Assembly: GCA_034336665.1 (NCBI GenBank)
Contig: JAPFBE010000070.1
Coordinates: 124,001 to 188,000, forward strand
From: Luscinia megarhynchos
Taxonomy: Eukaryota; Chordata; Aves; Passeriformes; Turdidae
Direction of reading: 5' to 3'
Length of the DNA stretch: 64,000 nucleotides
A program made the translations under genes and the position numbers. The notes beneath the pieces were generated by a model that worked only from the letters and a program-made list of their open reading frames with translations, did no database searches and had not been told where the DNA came from. Position 1 is the first letter of the stretch. Every line of letters starts with the position of its first letter. Of the stretch, positions 1 through 12,113 are shown piece after piece.

Positions 1-1740
1 CCAGTCCATCCCAGTCCATCCCAGTCCATCCCCAGTCCATCCCAGTTCATCCCAGTCCATCCTAGTTCGTCTCAGTCCATCCCTAGTCCATCCCTAGTCC
101 ATCCCTAGTTCGTCCCGAGTCCATCCCTAGTCCATCCCAGTTCTGCTCCCAGTCCATCCCTAGTCCATCCCCTAGTTCTGTCCCAGTCCATCCCAGTTCA
201 TTCCAGTCCATCCCAGTTCGTCTCCAGTCCATCCCAGTCCATCCCAGTCCATCCCAGTTTCGCCCCAGTCCATCCCAGTCCATCCCAGTCCGTCCCAGTC
301 CATCCCAGTCCATCCCAGTCCATCCCAGTTCGTCCCAGTCCATCCCAGTCCATCCCAGTCCATCCCAGTCCATCCCAGTCCATCCCTAGTTCATCCCAGT
401 CCATCCCAGTTCGTCCCAGTCCATCCCAGTCCATCCCAGTCCATCCCAGTTCGTCCCAGTCCATCCCAGTCCATCCCAGTCCATCCCAGTCCATCCCAGT
501 CCATCCCAGTTCATCCCAGTCCATCCCAGTTCGTCCCAGTCCATCCCAGTCCGTCCCAGTCCGTCCTAGTTTGTCCCAGTCCGTCCCAGTCCGTCCCAGT
601 TCATCCCAGTTCGTCCCAGTCCATCCCAATCCCTCCCAGTCCATCCCAGTCCATCCCAGTCCATCCCAGTCCGTCCTAGTTCATCCCAGTTCGTCCCAGT
701 CCATCCCAATCCCTCCCAGTCCATCCCAGTCCATCCCAGTCCATCCCAGTCCATCCCAGTTCATCCCAGTTCATCCCAGTTCGTCCCAGTCCGTCCCAGT
801 CCATCCCAGTTCATCCCAGTTCATCCCAGTCCATCCCAGTCCATCCCAGTCCATCCCAGTCCGTCCCAGTTCATCCCAGTTCATCCCAGTTTGTCCCAGT
901 CCATCCCAGTCCGTCCCAGTTCATCCCAGTCCATCCCAGTCCGTCCCAGTTCGTCTCCAGTTCATCCCAGTCCGTCCCAGTCCGTCCCAGTCCGCTCTCA
1001 GTCCATCCCAGTCCGTCCCCAGTCCCTCCCAGTTCGTCCCAGTCCATCCCAGTCCATCCCAGTCCGCCCCCAGTCCATCCCAGTCCATCCCAGTCCGCCC
1101 CAGTCCGTCCCAGTCCATCCCAGTCCGTCCCAGTCCATCCCAGTCCATCCCAGTCCATCCCAGTCCATCCCAGTCCGTCCCAGTCCATCCCAGTCCGCTC
1201 CAGTTCATCCCAGTCCCTCCCAGTCCATCCCAGTCCGGGCTCCCAGTCCATCCCAGTCCGTTCCAGTTCATCCCAGTCCATCCCAGTCCGTCCCAGTCCG
1301 TCCCAGTCCATCCCAGTCCATCCCAGTTCGTCCCAGTCCGCCTCCCAGTCCATCCCAGTCCGTCCCAGTCCATCCCAGTCCATCCCAGTTCGTCCCAGTC
1401 CGTCCCAGTCCATCCCAGTCCGTCCCAGTCCATCCCAGTCCATCCCAGTCCATCCCAGTCCGTCCCAGTTCATCCCAGTCCTCCCAGTCCATCCCAGTCC
1501 CTCCCAGTCCATCCCAGTCCGTTCCAGTTCATCCCAGTCCATCCCAGTCCGTCCCAGTCCATCCCAGTCCATCCCAGTTCGTCCCAGTTCGCTCCCAGTC
1601 CATCCCAGTCCATCCCAGTCCGTCCCAGTCCGTCCCAGTCCATCCCAGTCCATCCCAGTCCATCCCAGTCCGTCCCAGTCCCTCCCAGTCCATCCCAGTC
1701 CGTCCCAGTCCATCCCAGTCCATCCCAGTCCGTCCCAGTT
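1..1740. repeat. 10-bp minisatellite (TCCCAGTCCA) in the intron before exon A
   Basis: About 170 tandem copies of TCCCAGTCCA with CA/CG/TT variants at the 3' bases of the unit (TCCCAGTCCG, TCCCAGTTCA, TCCCAGTTCG). The array starts before the window. Both strands read open over hundreds of codons (SQSVPVHPSP on +, MDWDGLGWTG on -) because three 10-bp units make ten stop-free codons. No exon-edge copy is seen here. It ends at about 1740, before the spacer to the first exon A acceptor copy. Confidence 0.95.
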
Positions 1741-1807
1741 CCTGCGGATCATCCCCAGCTGGAGGTGACCCCAAACCCCGCCCCAAATTTAACCCCTCCC
1801 CCAACAG

Positions 1808-4022
1808 GTGACACACCTGGGTGGCGCCGCGGACACCCCAAAATGTCCCCAAATGTCCCCAAATGTCCCCAAATGTCCCCAAAATGTGTCACCTGTCCCC
1901 AAATCTGTCCCCAAATGTCCCCAAATGTGTCACCTGTCCCCAAATGTGTCACCTGTCCCCAAAAGTGTCACCTGTCCCCAAATCTCTCACCTGTCCCACA
2001 GGTGACACACCTGGACGGGGCCATGGACACCCCCTCAAATGTCCCCAAATATGTCACCTGTCCCCAAATCTGTCCCCAAATGTTCCCAAATGTGTCACCC
2101 CCCAAATGTGTCACCCCCTAAATGTGTCACCTGTCCCCAAATCTCTCACCTGTCCCCAAGAGGTGACACACCTGGATGGCGCCGTGGACATCCCAAATGT
2201 CACTCCCAAATGTGTCCCCAAATGTCCCATAATGTCCCCAAATGTGTCACCAGATCTGTCCCCAAAATGTGTCACCTGTCCCCAGATGTCCCCAAATCTC
2301 TCACCTGTCCCACAGGTGACACACCTGGATGGCGCCGTGGACACCCCCAAATGCCACCCCAAAATGTCACCCCCCCAAATGTGTCACCTGTCCCCAAATG
2401 TCCCTAAATGTCCTTAAATGTGTCACCAAATGTCCCCTGATGTCCCCAAATGTGTCACCTGTCCCCAAATCTCTCACCTGTCCCGCAGGTGACCCGCCTG
2501 GACGGCACCGTGGATTGCCCCCAAATGTCCCCAAATGACCCCAAATGTCCCTAAATGTCCCTAAATGTGTCACCTAATGTTCCTAAATGTCCCCAAATGT
2601 CCCCAAATGTGTCCCCTGTCCCCAAAAGTGTCCCCTGTCCCAAGAGGGTGACACACCTGGACGGGCACCGTGGATTCCCCCAAATGTCACCTCAAATGTG
2701 ACCCCAAACCTGTCCCCTAAGGTCCCTTAATGTCCCTAAATGTGTCACCTAATGTCCCCAAATGTCCCCAAATGTCCCCAAATGTCCCTAAATGTCCCCA
2801 AATGTCCCCAAATGTCCCCTGCAGAGGTGACCTCGCCTGGACGGCACCGTGGACTCCCCGCCGTGCCTCCGCCTGTGCCACCGCCCCCCGGGGACCCCCT
2901 AATGTCACCCCAAATGTCCCTAAATGTGTCACCTAATGTCATCTAATGTCCCTTAATGTCGCTAAATCTGTCCCCCAAATGTCCCCAAATGTCCCCAAAT
3001 GTCCCTTAATGCCCCCTAATGTCCCTAAATGTGTCACCTAATGTCCTCTAATGTCCCTTAATGTCCCTAAATCTGTCCCCTAATGTCCCCAAATGTCCCC
3101 AAATGTGTTCCTAAATGTCCCCAAATGTCTCCTAATGTCCCCAAATGTGTCACCTGTCCCCAAATGTGTCACCAAATGCCCCCAAATGTCCCCAAATGTT
3201 CTCTAATGTCCCTTAATGTCCCTAAATCTGTCCCTAAATGTCCCCAAATGTCCCCAAATGTCCCCAAATGTGTCCCCGGTCTCTTTAGGTGACCCGCCTG
3301 GACGGCACCGTGGATTCCCCCCAAATGTCACCCCAAATGTGACCCCAAATCTGTCCCCAAATGTCCCTAAATGCCCCCTAATGTCCCCAAATGTGTCACC
3401 TAATGTTCCTAAATGGGTTCCCAAATGTCCCTAAATCTGTCCCCAAATGTCCCCGAATGTCCCCAAAAGTGTCACCTGTCCCCGCAGGTGACCCGCCTGG
3501 ACGGCACCGTGGACTCCCCCCAAATGTCACCCCAAATGTGTCACCAAATCTGTCCCCAAATGTGTCCCCTAATGTTCTCTAATGCCCCTAAATGTCCCTA
3601 AATCTGTCCCCAAATGTCCCCTAAATGTCCCCAAATGTGCTCCCTGTCCCACAGGTGACCCGCCTGGACGGCACCGTGGACTCCCCTGCCGTGCCTCCCC
3701 GCATGTCCCACCGCCCCTGGGGACCCCCTAATGTCACCCCAAATGTCCCCAAATGTCCCCAAATGTGTCACCTAATGTCATCTAATGTCCCTTAATGTCC
3801 CTAAATCTGTCTCTAAATGTCCCCAAATGTCCCCAAACCTCTCACCTGTCCCGCAGGTGACACACCTGGACGGCACCGTGGACTCCCCCCAAATGTCACC
3901 CCAAATGTGTCACCAAATCTGTCCCCAAATGTGTCCCCTAATGTTCTCTAATGCCCCTAAATGTCCCTAAATCTGTCCCCAAATGTCCCCAAATGTCCCC
4001 AAAAGTGTCCCCTGTCCCGCAG
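1808..4022 (+). repeat. AATGTCCCCA array carrying 11 partial copies of the exon A acceptor edge
   Basis: A 9-10-bp unit (AATGTCCCCA, with TGTCACC variants) is interrupted by partial copies of the start of exon A. Each copy has an AG acceptor followed by GTGACMCRCCTGGACGGCAC-like sequence up to the CCCC of GACTCCCC, then returns to CCCAAATGTC. Copies begin near 1808, 2002, 2163, 2316, 2489, 2648, 2827, 3289, 3488, 3655 and 3857; the complete exon follows at 4023. Copies 2827 and 3655 extend further, to about 75 exon bases. The first copies read VTHLDG or VTHLGG rather than VTRLDG. Confidence 0.9.
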
Positions 4023-4386
4023 GTGACCCGCCTGGACGGCACCGTGGACTCCCCGCCGTGCCTCCGCCTGTGCCACCGCCCCCCGGGGACCCCCGCCCCT
4101 CCCCCGGCGCTGCAGTTCCTCCGGCTCAGCCTCCCGGTGCAGTTCCACCCCAAATTCCGCTGCACCCCCGGCGCCACCCCCCTGCCCCAGGCGCCCCCCC
4201 CGGAGCCCCCCGAGGAGCCCGAGCCCCTCTCGGAGTTCGAGCGGCTGCGGAGGTCGGCGGGGGTCCGCAGCGAGGAGGGGGGCGAGGAGGGGAGCCCCGA
4301 AAAAGGGGGAGGGGCGCGGCGGCCAAGGAGCAGAGGGGGGAGAACGAGAAGGACGCGACCACCGAGAAGAGCAAGGGGAGGAGGGG
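4023..4386 (+). CDS. RYR1: RYR1 exon A: start [14 protein letters not shown], divergent region 2
   Basis: The acceptor GTCCCGCAG is followed by [17 protein letters not shown], which matches the RyR segment between SPRY2 and SPRY3. The middle is rich in Pro and Glu ([19 protein letters not shown]) and corresponds to divergent region 2, a part that differs among isoforms and is implicated in skeletal coupling. The last part reads [20 protein letters not shown] in the frame offset by one base, so one base is missing (or two extra) near the A/G runs at about 4300. The donor is GG|GTGAGT, and the split Gly codon joins to FLFKGRK of exon B. The exact end is well supported; the frame between 4280 and 4320 is not. 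Confidence 0.88.
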
Positions 4387-5241
4387 GTGAGTGCTGGGGG
4401 GTCCCAAATTTGTGGGGGGTCGCGAAAAGGGGGTGTCCAATTTCTGGGGTGTAAAAGGGGGTCCCCAATTTCTGGGGTGTAAAAGGGGTGTCCGGTTTGG
4501 GGTGCCAAAAGGGGGTTCCCAATTTCTGGGGGTGTAAAAAGGGGGTGTCCGGTTTTTTGGGGGTGCCAAAAAGGGGGTTCCTGATTCATTAGGGGCACCG
4601 AAAAGGGGTCCCCAATTTCTGGGGGGTCACCAAAGGGGGTCCCCAATTTCTGGGGGGTCCCAAAAAGGGGGTCCCCAATTTCTGGGGGTCCCCAAAAAGG
4701 GGTGACACCCATCCCTGGGGGGTCCCAAATTTCTGGGGGTCACCAAAGGGGTGTCCGGTTTTTGGGGGTGTCAAAAAGGGGTTAGGGGCACCAAAAGGTC
4801 CCCAATTTCTGGGAATCCCCAAAAAGGGGTGACATCCATCCCTGGAGGGTCCCCAATTTCTGGGGATCACTAAAGGGGGCGCCCCGGTTTTTGGGGGTGT
4901 CAAAAAGGGGGTTCCCAATTTCTGGGGGTGCCAAAAAGGGGTGACACCCATCCCTGGGGGGTCCCCAAATTTCTGGGGGGCGTAAAGGGGGTTCCCAATT
5001 TTTGGGGGGTGCCAAAAGGGTGACACCCATCCCTGGGGGGTCCCAAAATTTCTGGGGGTCACTAAAAGGGGGTCCCCAATTTCTGGGGGTCCCCAAAAGG
5101 GGGGTGACACCCATCCCTGGGGGGTCCCCAATTTCTGGGAATCCCCAAAAAGGGGTGACACCCATCCCTGGGGGGTCCCCAATTTCTGGGGGGGTGTCCC
5201 CAAAATCGGGGTGACCCCTCCCCTCCCCACGCGCCCCCCAG
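4387..5241. repeat. Intron A-B: GGGGTCCCCAATTTCTGGGG-type minisatellite
   Basis: A G-rich array of roughly 20-30-bp units built from CCCCAATTTCTGGGG, CAAAAAGGGGTGACACCC and ATCCCTGGGGGGTCCC blocks. No exon-edge copies are present, unlike most neighbouring introns. The + strand has many runs of four or more G and could form G-quadruplexes. The array ends just before the C-rich acceptor of exon B. Confidence 0.9.
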
Positions 5242-5368
5242 GTTCCTGTTCAAGGGCAGGAAGACCCCGTTCGCGCCCCCCCCCGCCCCTCCCCCCGTGC
5301 CCAGGCTGGAGGAGGACGTGGTGCCGGACGAGAGGGACGACCCCGAGGTCATCATGAACACCACCACG
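5242..5368 (+). CDS. RYR1: RYR1 exon B: FLFKGRKTPF...DPEVIMNTTT, start of SPRY3
   Basis: Intact: one split-codon base plus 42 codons, reading FLFKGRKTPFAPPPAPPPVP and then RLEEDVVPDERDDPEVIMNT-TT. The Pro-rich part is variable in RYR1; DDPEVIMNTTT leads into SPRY3. The acceptor is CGCCCCCCAG. The donor is ACG|GTATGG, weaker than the GTGAG donors of most other exons here. The last ~25 exon bases and this donor recur 11 more times downstream, so which donor is used cannot be settled from sequence alone. The first is chosen because only it is attached to the whole exon. Confidence 0.93.
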
Positions 5369-8300
5369 GTATGGGCCCCAAAACACCCCAAAAACACCCC
5401 AAAAATATCCCAAAATCACCCCAAAAATATCCCAAAAATACCGCAAAAATATCCCAAAATATCCCAAAAATATCCCAAAAATATCCCAAAAATAACCCAC
5501 AAACCCCGAGGTCATCATGAACACCACCACGGTATGGGCCCCAAAAACACCCAAAAACACCCCAAAAATATCCCAAAATCACCCCAGAAATATCCCAAAA
5601 ATATCCCAAAAATATCCCAAAAATATCTCAAAAAATATCCCAAAAATATCCCCAAAAATACCGCTAAAATATCCAAAACAACCCACAAACCCCCGAGGTC
5701 ATCATGAACACCACCACGGTATGGGCCCCCAAAAACACCCAAAAACACCCCAAAAATATCCCAACATCACCCCAAAAATATCCCAAAAATATCCCAAAAT
5801 ATCCCAAAAAATATCCCAAAAATATCCCAAAAATATCCCAAAAATACCCCAAAAATACCGCAAAAATATCCCAAAAATATCCCAAAAATATCCCAAAAAT
5901 ATCCCAAAAATATCCCAAAAATATCCCAAAAATACCGCAAAAATATCCCAAAAAATATCCCAAAAATATCCCAAAAATAACCCACAAACCCCGAGGTCAT
6001 CATGAACACCACCACGGTATGGGCCCCAAAACACCCCAAAAACACCCCAAAAATATCCCAAAATCACCCCAGAAATATCCCAAAAATATCCCAAAAATAT
6101 CCCGAAAATATCCCAAAATCAACCCAAAAATATCCCAAAATCACCCCAGAAATATCCCAAAATACCTAGCAAAATATCCCAAAAATACCCCCCAAAAACT
6201 CCCACAAAAATAACACAAAAACACCCAGAAAACACCCCCAAAAATATCCCAAAATATCCGAAAATGCCCCCAAAAATATCCCAAAAATATCCCGAAAATA
6301 TCCCAAAAACACCCCAAAAATATCCCAAAATCACCCCAAAAATACCACAAAAATATCCCAAAAACACCCCAAAAAAAATCCCAAAATCACCCCAAAAATA
6401 TCCCGAAAATATCCCAAAAATATCCCGAAAATATCCCAAAAATATCCCAAAAATATCCCAAAATCACCCCAACATCACCCCAAAAATACCCCAAAAATAT
6501 CCCAAAAATACCCCAAAAATCACCCCAAAAATACCGCTAAAAAATATCCCAAAAATATCCCAAAAATATCCCAAAAATATCCCAAAAATAACCCAAAAAA
6601 TAACCCAAAATCACCCCAAAATATCGATATCCCAAAAATATCCCAAAAATATCCCAAAAATACCCCAAAAATAACCCAAATATATCCCAAAAATACCCCA
6701 AAAATATCCCAAAAATATCCCAAAAATATCCCAAAAATATCCCAAAAATATCCCAAAAATATCCCAAAATACCGCAAAAATATCCCAAAAATCACCCCAG
6801 AAATATCCCAAAAATACCGCAAAAATATCCCAAAAATCACCCCAAAAATATCCCAAAAATATCCCAAAAATATCCCGAAAATATCCCAAAAATATCCCAA
6901 AAATATCCCAAAAATACCCCAAAAATACCCCAAAAATACCCCCAAAATACCCACAAACCCCCGAGGTCATCATGAACACCACCACGGTATGGGCCCCAAA
7001 AATAACCCAAAATCACCCCAAAAATATCCCAAAAATATCCCAAAAATACCGCAAAAATATCCCGAAAATATCCCAAAAATATCCCAAAAATATCCCAAAA
7101 ATATCCCAAAAATATCCCAAAAATATCCCAAAAATACCCCAAAAATATCCCAAAAATATCCCAAAAATATCCCAAAAATATCCCGAAAATATCCCAAAAA
7201 TATCCCAAAAATATCCCAAGAACACCCCAAAAATACCCCAAAAATATCCCAAAAATCACCCCCAGAAATATCCCAAAATATCCCAAAAATACCCACAAAC
7301 CCCCGAGGTCATCATGAACACCACCACGGTATGGGCCCCAAAACACCCCAAAAACACCCCAAAAATATCCCAACATCACCCCAAAAATATCCCAAAAATA
7401 TCCCAAAAATACCCCAAAAAGACCCCGAAAATATCCCAAAAATATCCCGAAAATATCCCAAAAATATCCCAAGAATATCTCAAAAATATCCCAAAAATAC
7501 CCCCAAAAATACCCCAAAAACTCCACAAAAATATCCCAAAATCACCCCAAAAATATCCCAACATCACCCCAGAAATATCCCAAAAATACCGCAAAAATAT
7601 CCCAAAAATACCGCAAAAATATCCCGAAAATATCCCAAAAATATCCCAAAAATATCCCAAGAACACCCCAAAAATACCGCAAAAATATCCCAAAAATATC
7701 CCAAAAATATCCCAAAATCACCCCAAAAATATCCCAAAAATATCCCAAAAATATCCCAAAAATATCCCAAAAATACCACTAAAATATCCCAAAAATATCC
7801 CGAAAATATCCCGAAAATATCCCAAAAATATCCCAAAAATAACCCACAAACCCCAAGGTCATCATGAACACCACCACGGTATGGGCCCCAAAAAAACCCC
7901 AAAAACACCCCAATATCACCCCAAAAATATCCCAAAAATACCGCAAAAATATCCCGAAAATATCCCAAAAATATCCCAAGAATATCTCAAAAATACCGCA
8001 AAAATATCCCAAAAATATCCCAAAAATATCCCAAAAATATCCCAAAAATATCCCAAAATCACCCCAAAAATACCACCAAAAATATCCCAAAAATAACCCA
8101 CAAACCCCTAGGTCATCATGAACACCACCACGGTATGGGCCCCAAAAACACCCAAAACCACCCCAAAATCACCCCCAAAATACCACAAAAATATCCCAAA
8201 AACACCCCAAAAATATCCCAAAAATATCTCAAAAATATCCCAAAATATCCCAAAATAACCCACAAACCCCGAGGTCATCATGAACACCACCACGGTATGG

Positions 8301-9690
8301 GCCCCAAAAACACCCAAAAATATCCCAAAATATCCCAAAATCACCCCAAAAATATCCCGAAATATCCCAAAAATATCCCAAAAATATCCCAAGAACACCC
8401 CCAAAAATACCCCAAAAATATCCCAAAAATATCCCAAAATACCGCAAAAATATCCCAAAAAATACCCCAAAAACTCCACAAAAATAACACAAAAACACCC
8501 AAAAACACCCCAAAAATATACCAAAAATATCCCAAAAATATCCCAAAAATATCGCAAAAATATCCCGAAAATATCCCAAAATCATCCCGAAAATATCCCA
8601 AAAATATCCCAAAAACTCCACAAAAATAACACAAAAACACCAGAAAAACACCCCAAAAATATCCAAAAATACCACAAAAATACCCACAAACCCCGAGGTC
8701 ATCATGAACACCACCACGGTATGGGCCCCAAAAACACCCAAAAACACCCCAAAAATATCCCAAAATCACCCCAAAAATATCCCAAAATACCGCAAAAATA
8801 TCCCAAAAATACCCCAAAACTCCACAAAAATAACACAAAAACACCAGAAAAACACCCCAAAAATATCCCAAAAATATCCGAAAAATGCCCCAAAAATATC
8901 CCAAAAATATCCCAAAAATATCCCAAAAATATCCCAAAAATATCCCAAAAATATCCGAAAAATATCCCAAAAATAACCCACAAACCCCGAGGTCATCATG
9001 AACACCACCACGGTATGGGCCCCAAAAACACCCAAAACCACCCCAAAATCACCCCAAAAATACCACAAAAATATCCCAAAAATACCGCAAAAATATCCCA
9101 AACATATCCCAAAAATATCCCAAAAATACCCCAAAAATATCCCAAACATATCCCAAACATATCCCAAAAATATCCCAAAAATACCCACAAACCCCGAGGT
9201 CATCATGAACACCACCACGGTATGGGCCCCAAAACACCCCAAAAACACCCCAAAATCACCCCAAAAATACTACAAAAATATCCCAAAAATACCGCAAAAA
9301 TATCCCGAAAATATCCCAAAAATATCCCAAAAATACCCCAAAAATATCCCAAACATATCCCAAAAATACCCCAAAAATACCCTGAAACTATCCCAAAAAC
9401 ATCCCAAAAATACCCCAAACATATCCCAAAAATATCCCAAAAAATATCCCAATAATACCCCAGAAATATCCCAAAAATATCCCAAAAATAACCCAAAATC
9501 ACCCCAAAAATATCCCAAAACACCCCTAAAAATATCTGAAAAATATCCCAAAATCACCCTCCTAAAAATACCCCTCTAAAAACACCCCTAAACCACCCCT
9601 AAAATCACTCCCAAAAATACCTTAAAACACCCCCAAAATCACCCCAAAATCACCTCAAAATATCCCAAAATATCCCAAAAATACCCCAAA
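5369..9690 (+). repeat. AAAAATATCCC array carrying 11 copies of the exon B donor edge
   Basis: A 4.3-kb array of an 11-bp unit (AAAAATATCCC, with AAAATACCGC, AAAATCACCC and AAAACACCCC variants). It is punctuated by CGAGGTCATCATGAACACC-ACCACG|GTATGGGCCCC, the last ~25 bases of exon B plus its donor. Copy donors (GT) lie near 5532, 5719, 6017, 6987, 7329, 7879, 8133, 8295, 8719, 9013 and 9220. Copies are nearly identical to the true exon end; two read CCAAGG or CCTAGG for CCGAGG. Intercopy distance varies from ~160 to ~970 bp. The end of the array (9530-9690) is more diverged. Confidence 0.93.
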
Positions 9691-11952
9691 TCCCAAATCC
9701 CTGTCCCCAAATCCCTGTCCCCAAATCCCAAATCCCTGTCCCCATGTCCCTGTCCTTGTCCCTATTCCCAAATCTCCATCCCCAAATTCCCATCCCATGT
9801 CCCCATTCCCAAATCCCTCTCCCCAAATCCCTGTCCCCATATCCCCAACTCCCTGTCCCCAAATCCCTGTCCCCAAATCCCTGTCCCCAAATCCCTGTCC
9901 CAAAAATCCCTGTCCCCAAATTCCCATCCCATGTCCCCATTCCCCAAATCCCTGTCCCCATGTCCCTGTCCCCATGTCCCTGTCCTTGTCCCTATTTCCA
10001 AATCTCCATTCCTAAATCCCTGTCCCCATTCCCAAATCCTCATCCCCAAATCCTTGTCCCCAAATCCCAAATCCCAAATCCCCATGTCCCTAATTTGTCC
10101 CCTCCTGTCCCTAGTACTATTTCTCCTGGGTCTGCTGTTCATGGGCTAGGAGCTGGCAGTGCCTGTCCCTAAATCCCAAATCCCAAATCCCTGTCCCCAT
10201 TCCCAAATCCCAAATCCCAAATCCCCAAAATCCCAAATCCCAAATCCCCATCCCTAAATCCCAAATCCCTGTCCCCAAATCCCAAATCCCTGTCCCCAAA
10301 TCCCTGTCCCTAAACCTCCAAATCCCCATCCCCAAATCCCAAATCCCCATCCCCAAATCCCAAATCCCTGTCCCCAAATCCCAAATCCCTGTCCCCTAAA
10401 TCTCCAAATCCCTGTCCCCAAATCCCAAATCCCAAATCCCTGTCCCCATTCCCAAATCCCAAATCCCAAATCCCCAAATCCCAAATCCCAAATCCCTTGT
10501 CCCTATTCCCAAAATCCCAAATCCCTAAATCCCCAAATCCCAAAATCCCAAATCCCCCAATCCCAAATCCCAAATCCTAAATCCCTAAATCCCTAAAATC
10601 CTAAATTCCAAATCCCCCAAATCCCAAATCCCAAATCCCAAATCCCAAATCCCTGTCCCTCAAATCTCCAAATTTGTCCCTTAAATCCCAAATCCTAAAT
10701 CCCAAATCCCTGTCCCCAAATCCCTAAATCCCAAATCCCCGTCCCCAAATCCCAAAATCCCAAATCCCAAATCCCAAATCCCTGTCCCCTAAATCCCTAA
10801 TTTGTCACCTGTCCCCAGTACTATTTCTCCGGGTCTCAAGTTGTTCATGGCCAGGAGTCGGGCAGCTCTGTCCCCAAATCCCTGTCCCCAAATCCCAAAT
10901 CCCTGTCCCCTAAATCCCCAAATCCCTGTCCCCATGTCCCCAAATTTGTCACCTGTCCCTCCTGTCCCCCAGTACTACTGGTGGCGGGTTGTTCATGGGC
11001 TAGGAGCCGGCAGCTTCTGTCCCCAAAATCCCTGTCCCCTAAATCCCAAATCCCCTAAATCCCAAATCCCAAATCCCAAATCCCAAATCCCAAATCCCAA
11101 ATCCCTAATTTGTCCCTCCCTGTCCCCTAGTACTATTTTCTCCGTCCGCTGTTCATGGGCCAGGAGCCGGGCAGTGCCTGTCCCCAAATCCCCAAATCCC
11201 CAAATCCCCAAATCCCCGTCCCCAAATCCCAAATCCCAAATCCCTGTCCCTAAATCCGAAATCCCTGTCCCCAATCCCAAATCCCTGTCCCCAAATCCCT
11301 AATTTGTCCCTATTCCCATATCCCTGTCTCGAAATCCCTGTCCCAAAATCCCTGTCCCCAAATTCCCATCCCATGTCCCCATTCCCCAAATCCCTGTCCC
11401 CTAATCCCTGTTCCTGTTCCCAAGTCCCTGTCCCCAAATCCCTGTCCCCAAATCCCTGTCCCCATGTCCCCAAATCCCTGTCCCCAAGTCCCTGTCCTTG
11501 TCCCTATTCCCAAATCTCCATTCCCAAATCCCTGTCCCCATTCTCAAATCCTCATCCCCAAATCCCTGTCCCCAAATCCTCAAATCCCTGTCCCCAAATC
11601 CCTGTCCCCAAATCCCAAATCCCAAATCCCTAATTTGTCCCCTCCTGTCCCCAGTACTACTTTTCGGTGCGGCTGTTCGCGGGCCAGGAGCCGGGCAGCG
11701 CCTGTCCCCAAATCCCTGTCCCCAAATCCCAAATCCCAAATCCCCAAATCCCAAATCCCCAAATCCCTGTCCCCAAATCCCAAATCCCAAATCCCTGTCC
11801 CCAAATCCCCAATTTGTCCCCTCCTGTCCCCAGTACTACTTTTCGGTAAAGGGCTGTTCATGGCCAGGAGCCGGACAGTGCCTGTCCCCAAATCCCTGTC
11901 CCCAAATCCCAAATCCCTGTCCCCAAATCCCTAATTTGTCACCTGTCCCCAG
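9691..11952 (+). repeat. CCCAAATCCCTGTCC array carrying 6 copies of the exon C acceptor edge
   Basis: Units of 7 bp (AATCCCA) and 14 bp (CCCCAAATCCCTGT). Six partial copies of exon C, each with acceptor and first ~50 bases, start near 10115, 10819, 10973, 11131, 11655 and 11834. The copy at 11655 is identical to the true exon up to GGCAGCGCCTG, then switches to TCCCCAAATCC. The earlier ones are more diverged (TACTATTTCTCC, GTTCATGGGC). The complete exon follows at 11953. Confidence 0.9.
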
Positions 11953-12113
11953 TACTACTTTTCGGTGCGGCTGTTCGCGGGCCAGGAGCCGGGCAGCGCC
12001 TGGGTGGGTTGGGTCACCCCCCATTTCCACCAGCACGACCCCGAGTTCGAGCTCAGCCGCGTGCGCAGCGTCACCATCACCATGGGCGATGACCGCGGCA
12101 ACGTGCACGACAG
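11953..12113 (+). CDS. RYR1: RYR1 exon C: SPRY3 core
   Basis: Intact: 161 nt, 53 codons plus two bases. It reads [20 protein letters not shown], then [20 protein letters not shown] and [30 protein letters not shown] is the diagnostic SPRY3 signature of RYR1. The acceptor CTGTCCCCAG follows exon B in phase (ACG|TAC). The donor is GACAG|GTGGGA, and the split Ser codon joins to [11 protein letters not shown] of exon D. Confidence 0.95.

Noticed and set aside
571..2121. 516-codon open frame rich in Pro/Ser (SQSVPVHPSP) and overlapping open frames on both strands
   Set aside because: It is a direct consequence of the stop-free 10-bp unit; every frame is open, there is no conserved domain, and it lies inside an intron.
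5369..9230. CRISPR-like array (regular ~35-bp conserved blocks with variable spacers)
   Set aside because: The blocks are the end of exon B with a splice donor in a vertebrate gene. The spacers are themselves tandem repeats, spacing is irregular, and no cas genes are present.
5352..9557. Many minus-strand frames reading GIFLGYFWDIF-type hydrophobic repeats that resemble membrane proteins
   Set aside because: These are translations of the AAAAATATCCC array in reverse. The periodic sequence and the exon B edge copies on the other strand explain them.
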